In this document: positions 1-10,029 of the stretch, piece after piece | Numbering within the stretch: the stretch's first letter is position 1 | Layout: each line of letters opens with the position of its first letter | DNA from: Brachypterus glaber | Lineage: Eukaryota > Arthropoda > Insecta > Coleoptera > Kateretidae | NCBI GenBank assembly: GCA_958510825.1 | Contig: OY294048.1 | Span: 26,856,680-26,920,679 of the forward strand | Reading direction: 5' to 3' | Length of the DNA: 64,000 bases | Made by a program: the position numbers and the translations under genes | Notes under the pieces: model-generated | What the model was told of the DNA's origin: nothing | Databases searched by the model: none | The model's input: the letters and a program-made list of their open reading frames with translations, nothing else

Positions 1-98
1 TAATCTAATTTCCTCTGGGATATATAATTTTTGTTTTGTTTTTGGGGGGATAATGTGGGTTAAGTCCAAAATTAGCTTTTAGCTAAACTTTGCCCGTT
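1..98 (+). mobile_element. 3' end fragment of a non-LTR retrotransposon (copy 1)
   Basis: The first ~98 bases recur almost identically at 8443-8540. In that second copy they run into an AATAAA-like signal and a (TTA)n tail, the usual 3' terminus of some LINE clades. Here the copy stops just before that tail and the sequence diverges. No protein-coding part is visible. The LINE assignment rests on the tail of the second copy. Confidence 0.6.
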
Positions 99-256
99 TC
101 TACGAATATTATGCATCTATGGTCCCAGGTTTTGTCTGAGATTTTTACGAAACATAACCTAAAAATTTTTTGGCGATAATTTTACGAATACAACTGCAAT
201 TTTCGTTTTAAAAAGTGATTGTTTTATTGTTTTGTGTCGCTATTGTTATAAGAAAA

Positions 257-370
257 ATGCCGAAACCTTTGAGCTTGCAGAGCAAACAGTTAGTCGCGTC
301 GCTAATACGTTATTTTGAGAGGGAAAGGGAGAACGATGGCCCTTTTATTCCATTAAACTCCGTAAGAGAG
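257..370 (+). CDS. Exon 1 of the DDE_3-like gene (38 codons, starts MPKPLS)
   Basis: The ATG at 257 opens a 38-codon frame that ends exactly at a GAGAG/GTAAGC donor (GT at 371), phase 0. The residues are a basic/acidic leader (LIRYFERERENDGPFIPL), the kind of start seen in this transposase family before the helix-turn-helix. Downstream the frame leaves coding at once, which supports the donor. The 5' limit of the transcript is not visible. Confidence 0.55.
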
Positions 371-982
371 GTAAGCTAATGATAAATAATAAAAGTACAT
401 TAAAATCTACCTAAACTATTGGTAGATAATCGTTAAAAGCAAAAACAACAAGCCTGAGAGAAAATTTACATAGTTACACTCGAGAGGTTTATTTATTGGA
501 CAATCCTATTCAACAATCTTTTGCAATCCTTGACAATTCCTAACAATCTGTGACAATCATCCACAATCATCTTCCTCCTCCAAAGTCATCTTCAATCTTA
601 AAATTTTTCCCCCTGGGGTAAAGCTTTTTTTTAGTTTCAGAGTTAAAGACCTTTTTTTTAGTTTTTATAAAAACTAAATAAATAAAAACTAAAATGACCC
701 ACAATCCTTTTGACAGTCTTCCACAATATTTTATTCTTATAATCCTTGTACACTTCTTTTTCAATAAATAAACCCCTTGGTTACACAATTACATAATATT
801 TACATAATATGTAAGATACATTTATTTTTGCGATACAAAAGTTTAGATAGGTAGTTTAATAAAATTTCAAAAATATATTTTTATTATAGTAGATGTACAA
901 TAGTAAAAATTTAATCTTTTAACCTCATTTTAATAATTTTTATTTAATTTTAATAATTTTTATTTAATTTTAATAATTTTAG
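371..982 (+). other. Intron 1 with simple AT and ACAATC repeats
   Basis: This interval lies between the donor GTAAGC (371) and the acceptor TTTTAG (ends 982). It contains repeated ACAATC-like words around 500-570 and three near-identical AT-rich units (TTTTAATAATTTTTATTTAA, 928-980) that form the T-rich tract before the acceptor. The short reverse-strand frame at 567-788 has low-complexity composition and I do not regard it as a gene. Confidence 0.5.
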
Positions 983-1166
983 CGAGCAGCTGATGCTCTA
1001 GGTTTGAGCCTTAAGACAGTACAAAGAGTTTCGTCTGATGTGAAGAAGAATGTTGTGTCAACCCCTCCAAAAAACCCCAGAAAAGATGCGATAAGGCCAG
1101 TGGTGGATGTAGATGGTGCAACATGCAATGCGATTAGAAGGCAAATTTACACGATGTATGAAGATA
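983..1166 (+). CDS. Exon 2 of the DDE_3-like gene: helix-turn-helix segment
   Basis: This exon is preceded by a T-rich acceptor (AG at 981-982) and followed by a GTAAGT donor (1167). It reads 61 codons plus one base, starting RAADALGLSLKTVQRVSSD, which fits the recognition helices of a transposase helix-turn-helix. It then has a basic linker (PPKNPRKDAIRP) and VDVDGATCNAIRRQIYTMYE, the D-x-D...IRR...Y spacing typical of this family before the catalytic core. It joins exon 1 in phase 0. Confidence 0.6.
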
Positions 1167-1400
1167 GTAAGTTAAATTTTTGTTTTATTGATACCTGTTT
1201 TTTATACCCATATTAGATTATCATTTATTTGCTCAGAAATACCCTGAAGGGTGTTGAACATGTCAAAATTACAAATACATATAATTATTACAATATTAAT
1301 ATATAATTATATAATTATAACTATCATAGCAAACTTTTGATTACCACAACCTTATTAAGAAGCTCTTTGTAACCTATTCTGTAGGACAGGGCCCCACATA

Positions 1401-1674
1401 CATAGGCGCCGACTTTTCAAAATCCCAGAGGAGGCCCAAAATTTTTTTACCAGTTTTATAACTGCTTAGAGGTCAAGATAAATAAAATAAATAAATAAGT
1501 AACAAAAATATATAAAATATACATTTTCATTAAATGAAAAATAGAGTAACAATATATTTAAAAAATGTGAAGCTTTTATAATTAAAAGTATAGACAATAT
1601 TCCAAGAGAGGGCTCAGCCCCTTGCTATGAGTTCAGGGGGCCATGACCCCTGGCCCCCGGAGTTGGCGCCTATG
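1401..1674. mobile_element. hAT-like MITE (274 bp) with 8-bp target duplication
   Basis: Terminal inverted repeats CATAGGCGCCGAC and its reverse complement match in 12 of 13 bases. They are flanked by CCCACATA (1393-1400) and CCCACAAA (1675-1682), an 8-bp duplication with one mismatch, as expected for hAT transposons. The inside has no open frame. It is inserted in the large middle intron of the transposase-derived gene. Confidence 0.65.
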
Positions 1675-1788
1675 CCCACAAATTTAATTGGGCCCCATCT
1701 CTTCAAGAGACCCCCCATCCTACTCTAGGCATGGCAGATTGCCAGAAACCAGGCTAAACAAGCTTCATTTCCACCCCTTTGGAGACTA

Positions 1789-1909
1789 GAGCACTGAATA
1801 GGCAGGTTTGTTACACTACACAAAGAGAGTTTCGACATACCCACAATCTCAGACCGAACATGGCGAAACCACTCAAAAGTCCACCTACAAACCTACCTTT
1901 CTAGTGGTC
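1789..1909. mobile_element. MITE of the GAGCACTGGATAGGCAGG family, degraded copy
   Basis: The left end GAGCACTGAATAGGCAGG (preceded by TA) matches the termini of the elements at 34652-36170 and 62951-63060. The right end (AACCTACCTTTCTAGTGG) is a decayed inverted copy. At ~120 bp it has the same size and internal layout as the 110-bp copy near the right edge of the window. Confidence 0.6.
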
Positions 1910-2098
1910 CAGTGGAGACGCTAGTCAATTTTTTGTGGTAACACCGGTTAACCTATGTATCTCTTTCTCTGTTTAATTGATGAGTTAAAAAAAGAAAGAA
2001 ACACTTACAGTGTCGGAATGGACAGGTGAGATAGTGAAAAAAAATCTCACGTCCCCCCCCCCACTTTTGGGGCCCCCTTAGGTGACAAAGCTCCAAGG

Positions 2099-2485
2099 TG
2101 GGCGCCAAATTTTCCAGAAACGCTCAGAGACAAAGATTTTTTTTTGGAGGGTGTTTTTCTTCTTTTGGCATGGGCGCCAAATTTTGTAGAACGCCCAGGG
2201 ACATAGTTTTTTTTTCGGCGGGTGTTTTTTTTTCTTTTCGTAGGGGCGCCAAATTTTTTATAAACGGTCAGGGACAAAGCTTTTTTTTTTTGGTGGGTGT
2301 TTTTTTCTTTTGGTAGGGGCGCCAAATTTTGTATAAACGCTCAGGGACAAAGGTTTTTTCTGAGGGTGTTTTTCTTGTTTTTTTTTTTTGTGGAAGGGGC
2401 GCCAAATTTTGTAGAAACGCTCAGAGACAAAGATATTTTTTTCAGGGTGGTTTTTGTTTTGGCAGGGGCGCCAAATTTTGATTAA
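2099..2485. repeat. ~73-bp minisatellite, just over five units (GGGCGCCAAATTTT core)
   Basis: GGGCGCCAAATTTT begins units at 2099, 2172, 2244, 2317, 2397 and 2465 (spacing 73, 72, 73, 80, 68). Each unit continues with ACGCTCAGGGACAAAG, a poly-T run and GGGTGTTTTTCTTTTGG. The open frames on both strands here (2047-2485) are products of the repeat and I do not call them genes. Confidence 0.9.
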
Positions 2486-2780
2486 AATATTTTATTTTGG
2501 AAACGAAAAAAATAATTTTTTTTAATAAGTAGGGGCTAGAAATCTCACTAGCCTTAGGCTTCTCAGTTCGACACTGAACACATATTCCTCTAACTTGGTT
2601 ACTAACCTCTGCTTCACAAAAAATCTGCTTATATTTTAGCCATCAAAAACTGTAGCTACATGTAGTTTTTTTTGCATTAACAGGGTGGCCACATGACAGG
2701 GAAATCAGGGAAGTCAGGGATATGTCAGGAAATATTCCAATATTCTGAAAAGGGAGTGGAATGGAACCCATGGCAACTTA

Positions 2781-3942
2781 AAAGGGAATTGATGGGTCTG
2801 GTTAAACAGTAAGATTTTTTTTCTGCTACTGAAACAGAAAATAAATTGGCTCTCACAAAACAAGTCGATATTTCTCTTTTTGTACTAGAAAAAATAAAAT
2901 GAAAATGAAATAAGTAAAATTTGTTTAAATTGGTATTTTTTTTATATTTATTTTAAAAAATAAAAAAATCATAATATTATTAAAAATAATTATATCAAAT
3001 AAAAGGTAATATTATTTGGGATAGGATCTTACTTTAAATATGTAATGCAAATTTTGACCCTCCCTTTCCCATTTAACGATTCATAATGTTGAGACGTACC
3101 TCCTATAAATACGTAACGCTAGCAGCTAAAAGCACCCATTAAAAAAACTGTTGGGTGAAACGTTTTTATTTAAAAATAATAGAGCGTTACCTAACGTCCT
3201 CCCCCCCCCCCCCCCTTCGTAACGCATGCAAACGGTAAGCATGACCTCCTCCTCCCCCCCCAAAGCGTCACGTATTTTAAGCATAGCCCTATAATAATAT
3301 TATATTAAACAAATTTTTACTATTTTTAAGTAATTTTGCTTTACAAAAAATATAGATATGTGAAAAAGGGAATTGATGGGTCTGGTTAAACAGTAAGATT
3401 TTTTTTCTGCTACTGAAACAGAAAATAAATTGGCTCTCACAAAACAAGTCGATATTTCTCTTTTTGTACTAGAAAAAATAAAATGAAAATGAAATAAGTA
3501 AAATTTGTTTAAATTGGTATTTTTTTTATATTTATTTTAAAAAATAAAAAAATCATAATATTATTAAAAATAATTATATCAAATAAAAGGTAATATTATT
3601 TGGGATAGGATCTTACTTTAAATATGTAATGCAAATTTTGACCCTCCCTTTCCCATTTAACGATTCATAATGTTGAGACGTACCTCCTATAAATACGTAA
3701 CGCTAGCAGCTAAAAGCACCCATTAAAAAAACTGTTGGGTGAAACGTTTTTATTTAAAAATAATAGAGCGTTACCTAACGTCCTCCCCCCCCCCTTCGTA
3801 ACGCATGCAAACGGTAAGCATGACCTCCTCCTCCCCCCCCCAAAGCGTCACGTATTTTAAGCATAGCCCTATAATAATATTATATTAAACAAATTTTTAC
3901 TATTTTTAAGTAATTTTGCTTTACAAAAAATATAGATATGTG
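2781..3942 (+). repeat. Tandem duplication of a ~580-bp unit (2781-3364 and 3365-3942)
   Basis: The two copies are virtually identical from AAAGGGAATTGATGGGTC to TATAGATATGTG. The main differences are poly-C tract lengths. Each unit holds poly-C runs and words resembling TACGTAACGC, so it may contain a decayed Harbinger-type MITE. No coding sequence was found. The near identity means either a very recent duplication or an assembly duplication. Confidence 0.9.
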
Positions 3943-4558
3943 TGTATTTTTTTAGAATCTTCGTTGACGTCAAACCAAAGGCACTTTAAAAAAATATGTG
4001 GAAACAAAAAGGAATCTTTCGTCATTTGTTTTTTCCATATGGATAAGTATAGGATTTATGTTTCTAATATTTTCGTTTTGTTTTTAGCATGTGTTCTAAC
4101 ATTTTTTATTTGTTTTGCTTTTAATTTGTGTGAATTGTTCAGTATTTTCAATGAAAAATTTCCATAGCTAGTTCCAATTAAATACTAACGTTTTACTATT
4201 TTTTTTACAGTTGGATAAGTAGGTATAGGGTTTAGGCTTCTAATATTTTCGTTTTATTTCTAGTATGTATGTTAACATTTTTTAAATGTTTAGCTTTTAA
4301 TTGTGTTTAATAGGGTTTCATATCCATTGGAAATTTTCCATAGCTTGCTCCAAGAAAATACTTTTATGATTTTAGTTAGATAGTCTTTATTTTAACCTTA
4401 GACCCTAACGTTAGGCATCTAACATTTAAACCAAATTTAGCTAACTTTAGGCCAGGACGTTCTTTCCATCAGGGTTTATTATTGAATTTGTTGAAATGCA
4501 ATTATTAATGCATATTTGTTAATAAATTAAAAAAGAAATAAACGTAATATAATGTTTA

Positions 4559-4592
<34 letters not shown>

Positions 4593-4665
4593 ATTATTTT
4601 TAGGAAGTTTACAAATGCCGAAAATGATTAAAGTGGCCAAAATATTATATTGTTATAATTTTTAG
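3943..4665 (+). other. Rest of the large intron with a (TTA)n microsatellite
   Basis: AT-rich sequence with two loosely repeated ~190-bp stretches (around 4040-4170 and 4215-4340, both with TTTCTAATATTTTCGTTTT) and (TTA)n at 4561-4595. The 83-codon frame at 3916-4167 overlaps the duplicated unit and its composition looks like noise. The acceptor for the next exon is TTTTTAG ending at 4665. Confidence 0.5.
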
Positions 4666-4820
4666 AAATAAACCCCCAAGAATTTACAAGGTGGACCAAC
4701 TAGCTGAAGAATATGGTCATACTATATTAAGATTACCTCCATACCATTGCATGTTTAATCCCATTGAGATGGTGTGGGGCATCACCAAAACTTACTATAA
4801 TAGACATATTGGAAGAGATG
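4666..4820 (+). CDS. C-terminal catalytic exon of the DDE_3-like gene (NPIE block)
   Basis: The exon enters with one base to complete a split codon, reads 51 codons, and leaves one base at the donor ATG/GTAAGT (GT at 4821). Key residues: PPRIYKVDQLAEEYGHTI, then LRLPPYHCMFNPIEMVWG and YYNRHIGRD. The P-P-Y-H-x-x-x-N-P-I-E-x-x-W spacing is the family hallmark around the last catalytic acidic residue. No stop occurs. Confidence 0.7.
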
Positions 4821-4857
4821 GTAAGTGTGAAGTCATAGATAGGAATAGGTATGAGCT

Positions 4858-5205
4858 ATTTTTAATTAACGGGGGTTTAGGGGGGTCCTTGGTCAATTTT
4901 CGGATTTTTCCTGGGAGCGTGGGTGGATACTCCATGTACATGCCAAATTTCAAGTTTCTAGCTATTTTAGAAGTGTTTTTAATAAATGGGGGGGGGTTAG
5001 GGGGGGTCAGTGGTCAATTTTCGGATTTTTCCTGGGAGCGTGGGGGGATACTACATGTACATGCCAAATTTCAAGTTTCTAGCTATTTTAGAAGTGTTTT
5101 TAATAAATGGGGGGGTTAGGGGGGGTCGGTGGTCAATTTTCAGATTTTTCCTGGGAGCGTGGGGGATACTTCATGTACATGCCAAATTTCAAGTTTCTAG
5201 CTTAT
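4858..5205. repeat. ~120-bp tandem repeat, three units, in the last intron
   Basis: Units start near 4858, 4976 and 5098 with TTTTTAATAAATGGGGG, then GGTCAATTTTCGGATTTTTCC and ATGCCAAATTTCAAGTTTCT. The long frames across 4820-5279 come from reading through these units beyond the donor at 4821 and are not exons. Confidence 0.85.
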
Positions 5206-5453
5206 CTGAAAGTGGGTCTTCAAACCTGGACAACCCTACATACATACCCAGGTTTTTTCTCCTTTATTGTATAGATTAATTTAGCTTATTATTTATTTAT
5301 TTTGGCATCATACAGTATTGTAGAGCCCAAAATAAGCTTCTGGATTGCGCTAGGGGCCAAAAATATACTTGACAATAACTGTTATAGTTGACAATAATTA
5401 TACAATTATTTTATGTAACATAATTTATGAGCTCTATACAGACACCTTTTTAG

Positions 5454-5677
5454 GTAAGACAATAAAAGACAGCGAGGAAATGTGGAAAGAAGCATTACAG
5501 CTAGCAACTAAAGAGGTATGGGCCAATTGTATTGATAAAACAGAAAGAGAAATTAAAAAATATTGGGAACACGAGGCACAGTTTGATTGTGCTGAAGATG
5601 CTTTACCACTAGTTATTAATATAAATGATAATGATGACTCTGATGAAAGTGTTGAGTCTGATGTCGAACAGGGATAA
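5454..5677 (+). CDS. Last exon of the DDE_3-like gene, acidic C-terminal tail
   Basis: The acceptor CTTTTTAG ends at 5453. The first two bases complete the Gly codon left open by the previous exon. The sequence reads KTIKDSEEMWKEALQ, then VWANCIDKTEREIKKYWEHE, and ends in a Asp/Glu/Ser-rich tail (NDNDDSDESVESDVEQG) with TAA at 5675-5677. The W...C...E..YW pattern followed by an acidic tail is the usual C-terminus of this transposase family. Confidence 0.65.
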
Positions 5678-6158
5678 GTATTTTTTTTAAATTATATATA
5701 CAATATATAATGTATGAGTTTAAATAAGTAACGTTTTTTTTTTAGATCTCAGCTTTTGACAAATTCGCATATTTTGTAGAATAAATTATGCTTTATCAAA
5801 GAAAGGTTTGTTTTAAATGAAAATGCTGCACATACATAAGTATTTTACAGTTCTTGAATAATTAAAAAATGTTTTACTAATTTTAATAAGAGAATTTAAG
5901 TAGGCAAAGTTAATTTTTTTAGATTTCAGGTATTGACAAACAGACAAAATATCTTACGCAATACCGTTTTCCTAGCACCTAGATATAGGTGCCCCTTAAA
6001 AAACTTAATTTTTTAGTATTTTCCAGATTTTTGTTCATCTTAGAAGAGCAAAATGGCTCAGAAAAAGAATAACATTTCTGATTAAATGCCTCAAATGAGA
6101 CAGATATAAAATAATTTATTTTTATTCTATTGTATAATAAAGTTCTAGCTTATACCTC
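5678..6158. other. AT-rich stretch after the gene, nothing recognised
   Basis: Low-GC sequence with scattered poly-T and several AATAAA-like words that could serve as polyadenylation signals for the gene ending at 5677. No frame, repeat or RNA gene could be supported. Confidence 0.4.
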
Positions 6159-6575
6159 GTAACTTTTGAATGAGTTGAGATATCGGCTTAAAATTTGGAA
6201 CACACCAATAAGAAAACTTAGGCCATCTTTTGGCATATATTCGATATTTTTACCCTGTTGAAAATGACGGGTATGCACCATTTATACCCGCCCAGACCCG
6301 TCATTTTCAATAGGGTAGTTAAAAAAATGTGGACAGGGGGCACAGGGGGGATTTTTTTAATTTAAAGAAATAAAAAAAATCGTGGTCAAATAGAAAATTT
6401 TATAAGCTTTAAATGGATGTCTTACATGACCCCCCTTTCTATTTAAAAAAAATTCCAACTATGCCCCCCATGTCCACATTTTTTAAGCTAAAAATATCGA
6501 ATATATGCCAAAAGATGGTTTTAGTTGTCTTATTTAACTGTTACTGATTTTAAGTAAATATCTCAACTCAATCAA
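6159..6575. mobile_element. Foldback element with nested hairpin MITE
   Basis: The arms pair GAGTTGAGATATCGGCTTA and CCATCTTTTGGCATATATTCGATATTTTTA (6170-6252) with their imperfect complements at 6487-6570. The centre carries a C/G-run segment (ATAGAAAATTTTATAAGCTTTAAATGG...CCCCCC) that also occurs near 55960 and, more loosely, near 12740. A short hairpin element sits at 6253-6315. No open frame. Confidence 0.7.
6253..6315. mobile_element. Short hairpin MITE, internally deleted copy, TA/TA flanks
   Basis: CCCTGTTGAAAATGACGGG pairs with CCCGTCATTTTCAATAGGG. Full-length relatives lie at 35526-35656 and 41112-41242. Here the central part (CGGACTTGAGCGG...) is lost, leaving 63 bp. The two bases before and after are TA and TA. 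Confidence 0.75.
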
Positions 6576-6984
6576 CAATTAAGAGGGGAATTGTTAATAA
6601 TTATTATAATGTACCTACTATTTATTTTTTCAAATTATCTCAATTGTTATTACAACTTTCATTATTATTGATTTAATTTTATATATATTTTTTGTAAATT
6701 TTGTTTTGTGATTAAAATATTTACTATATTTTTGTATTTTTTTACCCGATTTCTAGCGTAAATTAAAAAAAAAATCCCACTGCACGGATAAAATTTACTT
6801 CACATACTAAATAGTTTATTAAAATTTTGATGAATGAATTTATGAGATTAAAATAATATTTTTACAACAAATAAAATTAATTTCTAATACAAATTGATTT
6901 TTTATTGATTGATTTATAAGATTTAAAATGTTCCATTAATAATATTGGAATAAAGTATTACTGGTGCAGGTAAGCGAAACCAAA

Positions 6985-7372
6985 AAAAACTTTACGGTAT
7001 TTTAAGAACGCTTTGACATAGGGACTTGAAATTTTGACCAAAAGTTTTTTGCCTCATTCAAAATCTTTGGTCCAAAGTATTTAAGTCTAAGCGTTTTAGA
7101 AATATCGTAGTGTAATGTTGCTTTGCAAGAGACTCCCACGATTAATACGACTATATTCAAATTAAAGCAGCAGACAAGTTGCAAAACAACTTTACACTAC
7201 GATATTTTAAGAACGCTTTGACATAGAGACTTGAAATTTGGAACAAAGATTTTCTAAGTAGTAGAGAAAATGTGTTTCAAATTTCAAGTCTCTATATCAA
7301 AGCGTTCTGGAAATATCGTAGTGTAAAGTTGTTTTGCAACTTGCTTGCTGCTTTAATTTGACTATATATTGT
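6985..7372. mobile_element. Two adjacent related palindromes (foldback elements)
   Basis: The second palindrome (about 7147-7372) has arms of ~100 bp: AAGTTGCAAAACAACTTTAC...ACTTGAAATTTGG pairs with its complement after a short loop. The first (about 6988-7110) carries the same arm words (TTTTAAGAACGCTTTGACAT) with a different loop. The reverse-strand 60-codon frame here is an arm product. Confidence 0.75.
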
Positions 7373-8442
7373 AAATTTTACTGACAGAAGAACTTGATTG
7401 AGAGTCTGGGTTCTTGGTCAAGAACTTCTGGTTAAACCCAATAATTATTAAATATTTTTTACGAGATTTCAAATTGTTTGGTTTTTTAGTAGACAAAAAT
7501 CATTTTCACTCCTTGTACTGCAAAGGTAATTTTAACTAATAATACCTAGTGTTAATATCATTATATATTATTATATTAAAATAGCTAAAATTATGGTTTT
7601 GCACTATGTGGAGATTAATGGGTTAACCTCCCTGGAATTCATTATTGTACAAATTTTTGAGCGAGGTTTTCCACTCTGTGAAAAGTGACTTTTAACACTG
7701 AACTATGTAAAAAATGTGTCCTGGAGATGGTATACAACATTGACCGATGAATAAAAAATGTGTTGAATATGGTATAAAACTGACCAACGGGTAAAAATTA
7801 AATGTAAATTGGATCGAAGCACTTAGATTTAGTTAATAAACATTATGTAAGCCGAAAAAATATAATAATAGGTCTGTTGAGAAGTATTTTGTTTTGTTTT
7901 CTTTTTGGTAATATAAGTCCAGTTTTAAAGGCGTTTAACTGAATCATCTGGGTTGGTTAACGTGTCTTTTATTCAAAAACGCCTAAAATTGTTTAAATTT
8001 GCTTCGAGTATGGTTTAATTGTTTTTTTAATACATTTTAAAAGTAAACATGAATTTTTGAGGTTATGTTGCCCTGTCAGCCTTTGATGCAGCTCTTGGCA
8101 ACACCGCTTGACCATTAACGGTAAATTAATTTAAATCTAGGGTCCCCAAAAGGACTTGGTTACTTATTTTCACTTTATTATACTATTATGCCATTATCTC
8201 AATTTTCATAGGGATGTAACTTAGGCAGTTTTGCAAGTGGACTACTCATATGTTTATAGGAACTTTTTTTCTTATTTTTGGGTAAGAAATCACACCTTGA
8301 AATATTAGCACGTCACCCTGTATAGTATTTTTTAGATCCTGTAGTTTGATATTTATGACTAAAAATTCTTCTTTGTTTTTTTTTGCTCGATATTTTTATT
8401 GCCTTTAATAAATCTTCCTTTACATCTTAGCCATTTTTCATT
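7373..8442. other. Intergenic, remnants only
   Basis: No gene found. The interval 8240-8325 contains a decayed copy of the end sequence TATAGGAACTTTTTTTC...CACCCTGTATA that also bounds the foldback at 58318-59880 and recurs near 21450. The rest is AT-rich without a pattern I can support. Confidence 0.4.
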
Positions 8443-8583
8443 AATCTAATTTCCTCTGGGATATATAATTTTTGTTTTGTTTTTGGGGGGATAATGTGGG
8501 TTAAGTCCAAAATTAGCTTTTAGCTAAACTTTGCCCGTTTTCCTAATAAAGACCATTTATTATTATTATTATTATTATTATAT
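8443..8583 (+). mobile_element. LINE 3' end (copy 2) with AATAAA-like signal and (TTA)n tail
   Basis: It shares ~98 bp with positions 1-98, then continues CCTAATAAAGACCATTTATT into (TTA)n up to ~8583. A polyadenylation-like signal followed by a trinucleotide tail is typical of the 3' ends of several insect non-LTR clades. It is 5'-truncated and has no reverse transcriptase part. Confidence 0.65.
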
Positions 8584-9061
8584 TTTTCAAATAGCTTGTT
8601 CTTTTTTCGATCTTTTAAAAAAAGTTTAGCTTTCTATATCTTTTTTGTCTGTACGTTTTTTATTAAAATTAGTTTGGCTTGTTATTTTAAATAAAAGTAT
8701 TTTTTTTTTCTGAAAAGTTGATCGAATATTTTCTTTCACTACTTTTAATTTTATTAAATGCCTAGCCCCACAGAACTTCCTTATTTTTGGGGGGATTCTT
8801 TTCAATTTCAATAGGTCCTTACCAAGATTGATATTTTCTGAAAAAGTCGATCGCATTATTCTTTCTTGAGTTATCGTGCGGACAAGAAAACCTTTTAAAA
8901 AGTTGTTTACAATATTTTTTATTTTAGACAATTTTTTTTTTCGGGGAGAATAAAACCGTTGCACAGCGGACCAGGAAAAAAAAAAGAACAAAATTCTGAA
9001 TTTTTGCATACGACTATTTTTGATACCGAGGATTTTGAATAAAAAAGTTTATTTTTTTAAT
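8584..9061. other. AT-rich repeat-family sequence without a gene
   Basis: The 127-codon reverse frame (8626-9009) is Lys/Phe-rich. It repeats short words resembling the dispersed repeat at 17280-17530 (GATCGACTTTTTCAG, AACTCAAGAAAGAAT), so I treat it as decayed repeat rather than protein. Confidence 0.5.
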
Positions 9062-9275
9062 CTATTAGTTTAGGCTAAACCCCCTTATTAAATTAGGATT
9101 TTAATCACAGCTACCATCAGAACTCCATTTTGTCATCATCGAGACCTTGTAGAAATGATTCCAAGTACTGATGATGCCGGTGACGTTGATGATAGGCGAT
9201 GATAACAATTGGAGTTCTGTGATTAAAATCTTAATTTTACAAGGAAGTTTAGCCAAAATTATTAGATTACCATTA
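9062..9275. mobile_element. Foldback/MITE of ~210 bp
   Basis: Inverted arms: TAGGATTTTAATCACAG...AACTCCA...TCATCATCG against CGATGATAACAATTGGAGTT...CTGTGATTAAAATCTTA. Outer imperfect ends are AGTTTAGGCTAAAC and GTTTAGCCAAAATT. No coding content. Confidence 0.65.
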
Positions 9276-10029
9276 ACTTGTTGTAAATATCTCTGAAAAA
9301 ATACACATTTAAAAAAACTTTATTATTTTTTTCCGTTATTAGCAAAAATTAGCAACTCTTTGTTCCATAGAATGATATTAATTAAATATGCAGGGACCAT
9401 TAACAAATATTTATTATTTAAAGTGATAGTTACGTTTCGAGGACCTTAACATTAGGATACAGATACTTTATTAATAAGGTAATATATTTTTAGACATACC
9501 TGATGATAAGGAGATATTCTATGATTAATAAATTTAGTTTATTTTACAGATGGCTTAAGACCTTGAAATAAAGATTTTCACGAAAATAAGGGATTAAATG
9601 TATTGCTAAGTTTGATTATACCTTTATCATATTTAATTCTTTAATTTTAAGTATTTCTCTAAAACTTATGACTTTGCAAAAAATAGCCATAATTTCGCAT
9701 ATTAACTCCGCCATTTTGAGTTTTTTAAGTTATGGACATTGGTCTACATCAACATAAAAGTAGCCATTTGACACAAGTAATATCGAAATATAAATAAAGT
9801 TTTGGATCACCCTAGTTGAAATTTTTCGTTATTTTATTCGAAATCAGGTATCAAAAATTCAAAATTTTGTCCGTTTTTTTTCCTGGCCCACTGTGCGTGG
9901 CCCCACTACGCCCATAGTGTTTGCAGATCGACCACATTCCTGGCCCTGGCCGCAGAACGGTTTCTTAGGTCGTTGTCCGATGAATACATGTATACTGTAT
10001 ACAGTGACTGACTACCCAGCAGTTCTTCG
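9276..10029. other. Intergenic, with a GC-richer patch at 9893-10075
   Basis: Mostly AT-rich. A distinctly GC-richer patch (9893-10075) is open for 60 codons on the plus strand, but I recognise no domain and no splice sites that would make it an exon. Its last ~25 bases form one arm of the palindrome described next, which argues for mobile DNA. Confidence 0.35.

Larger units (their letters stand above)
257..5677 (+). pseudogene. DDE_3-like (Tc1/IS630 relative) transposase-derived gene, four exons, catalytic core missing
   Basis: Four segments read as one protein of an invertebrate transposase family related to Tc1/IS630: an N-terminal leader (257-370), a helix-turn-helix segment (983-1166), the C-terminal catalytic block with LRLPPYHCMFNPIEMVWG (4666-4820), and an acidic tail (5454-5677). 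The Glu of NPIE corresponds to the third acidic catalytic residue of the family. Splice phases agree wherever they can be tested: exon 1 ends in phase 0, exon 2 leaves one base, and exon 4666-4820 leaves one base that is completed exactly by the next exon. I see no coding sequence for the first two catalytic Asp residues in the 3.5-kb interval 1167-4665, which is filled with a hAT-like MITE, minisatellites and a duplication. Either the core exon was lost, or it diverged or was dropped in assembly. All recognised exons lack internal stops, so a domesticated partial protein is possible. I favour a decayed element. Confidence 0.6.

Noticed and set aside
928..980. Short direct AT repeats that could be taken for a CRISPR-like array
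   Set aside because: Contiguous 21-bp units without spacers, in a eukaryotic intron; simple tandem repeat.
2047..2485. Open frames on both strands (92, 72 and 62 codons)
   Set aside because: They are read through a 73-bp minisatellite; the same peptide words repeat with the units.
4821..5279. Apparent extension of the transposase protein beyond RHIGRDG
   Set aside because: The frame runs past a strong GTAAGT donor into three ~120-bp tandem units, and the exon at 5454 continues the protein in the correct phase.
8626..9009. 127-codon reverse-strand frame
   Set aside because: Lys/Phe-rich, with internal repeated words shared with a dispersed non-coding repeat family.
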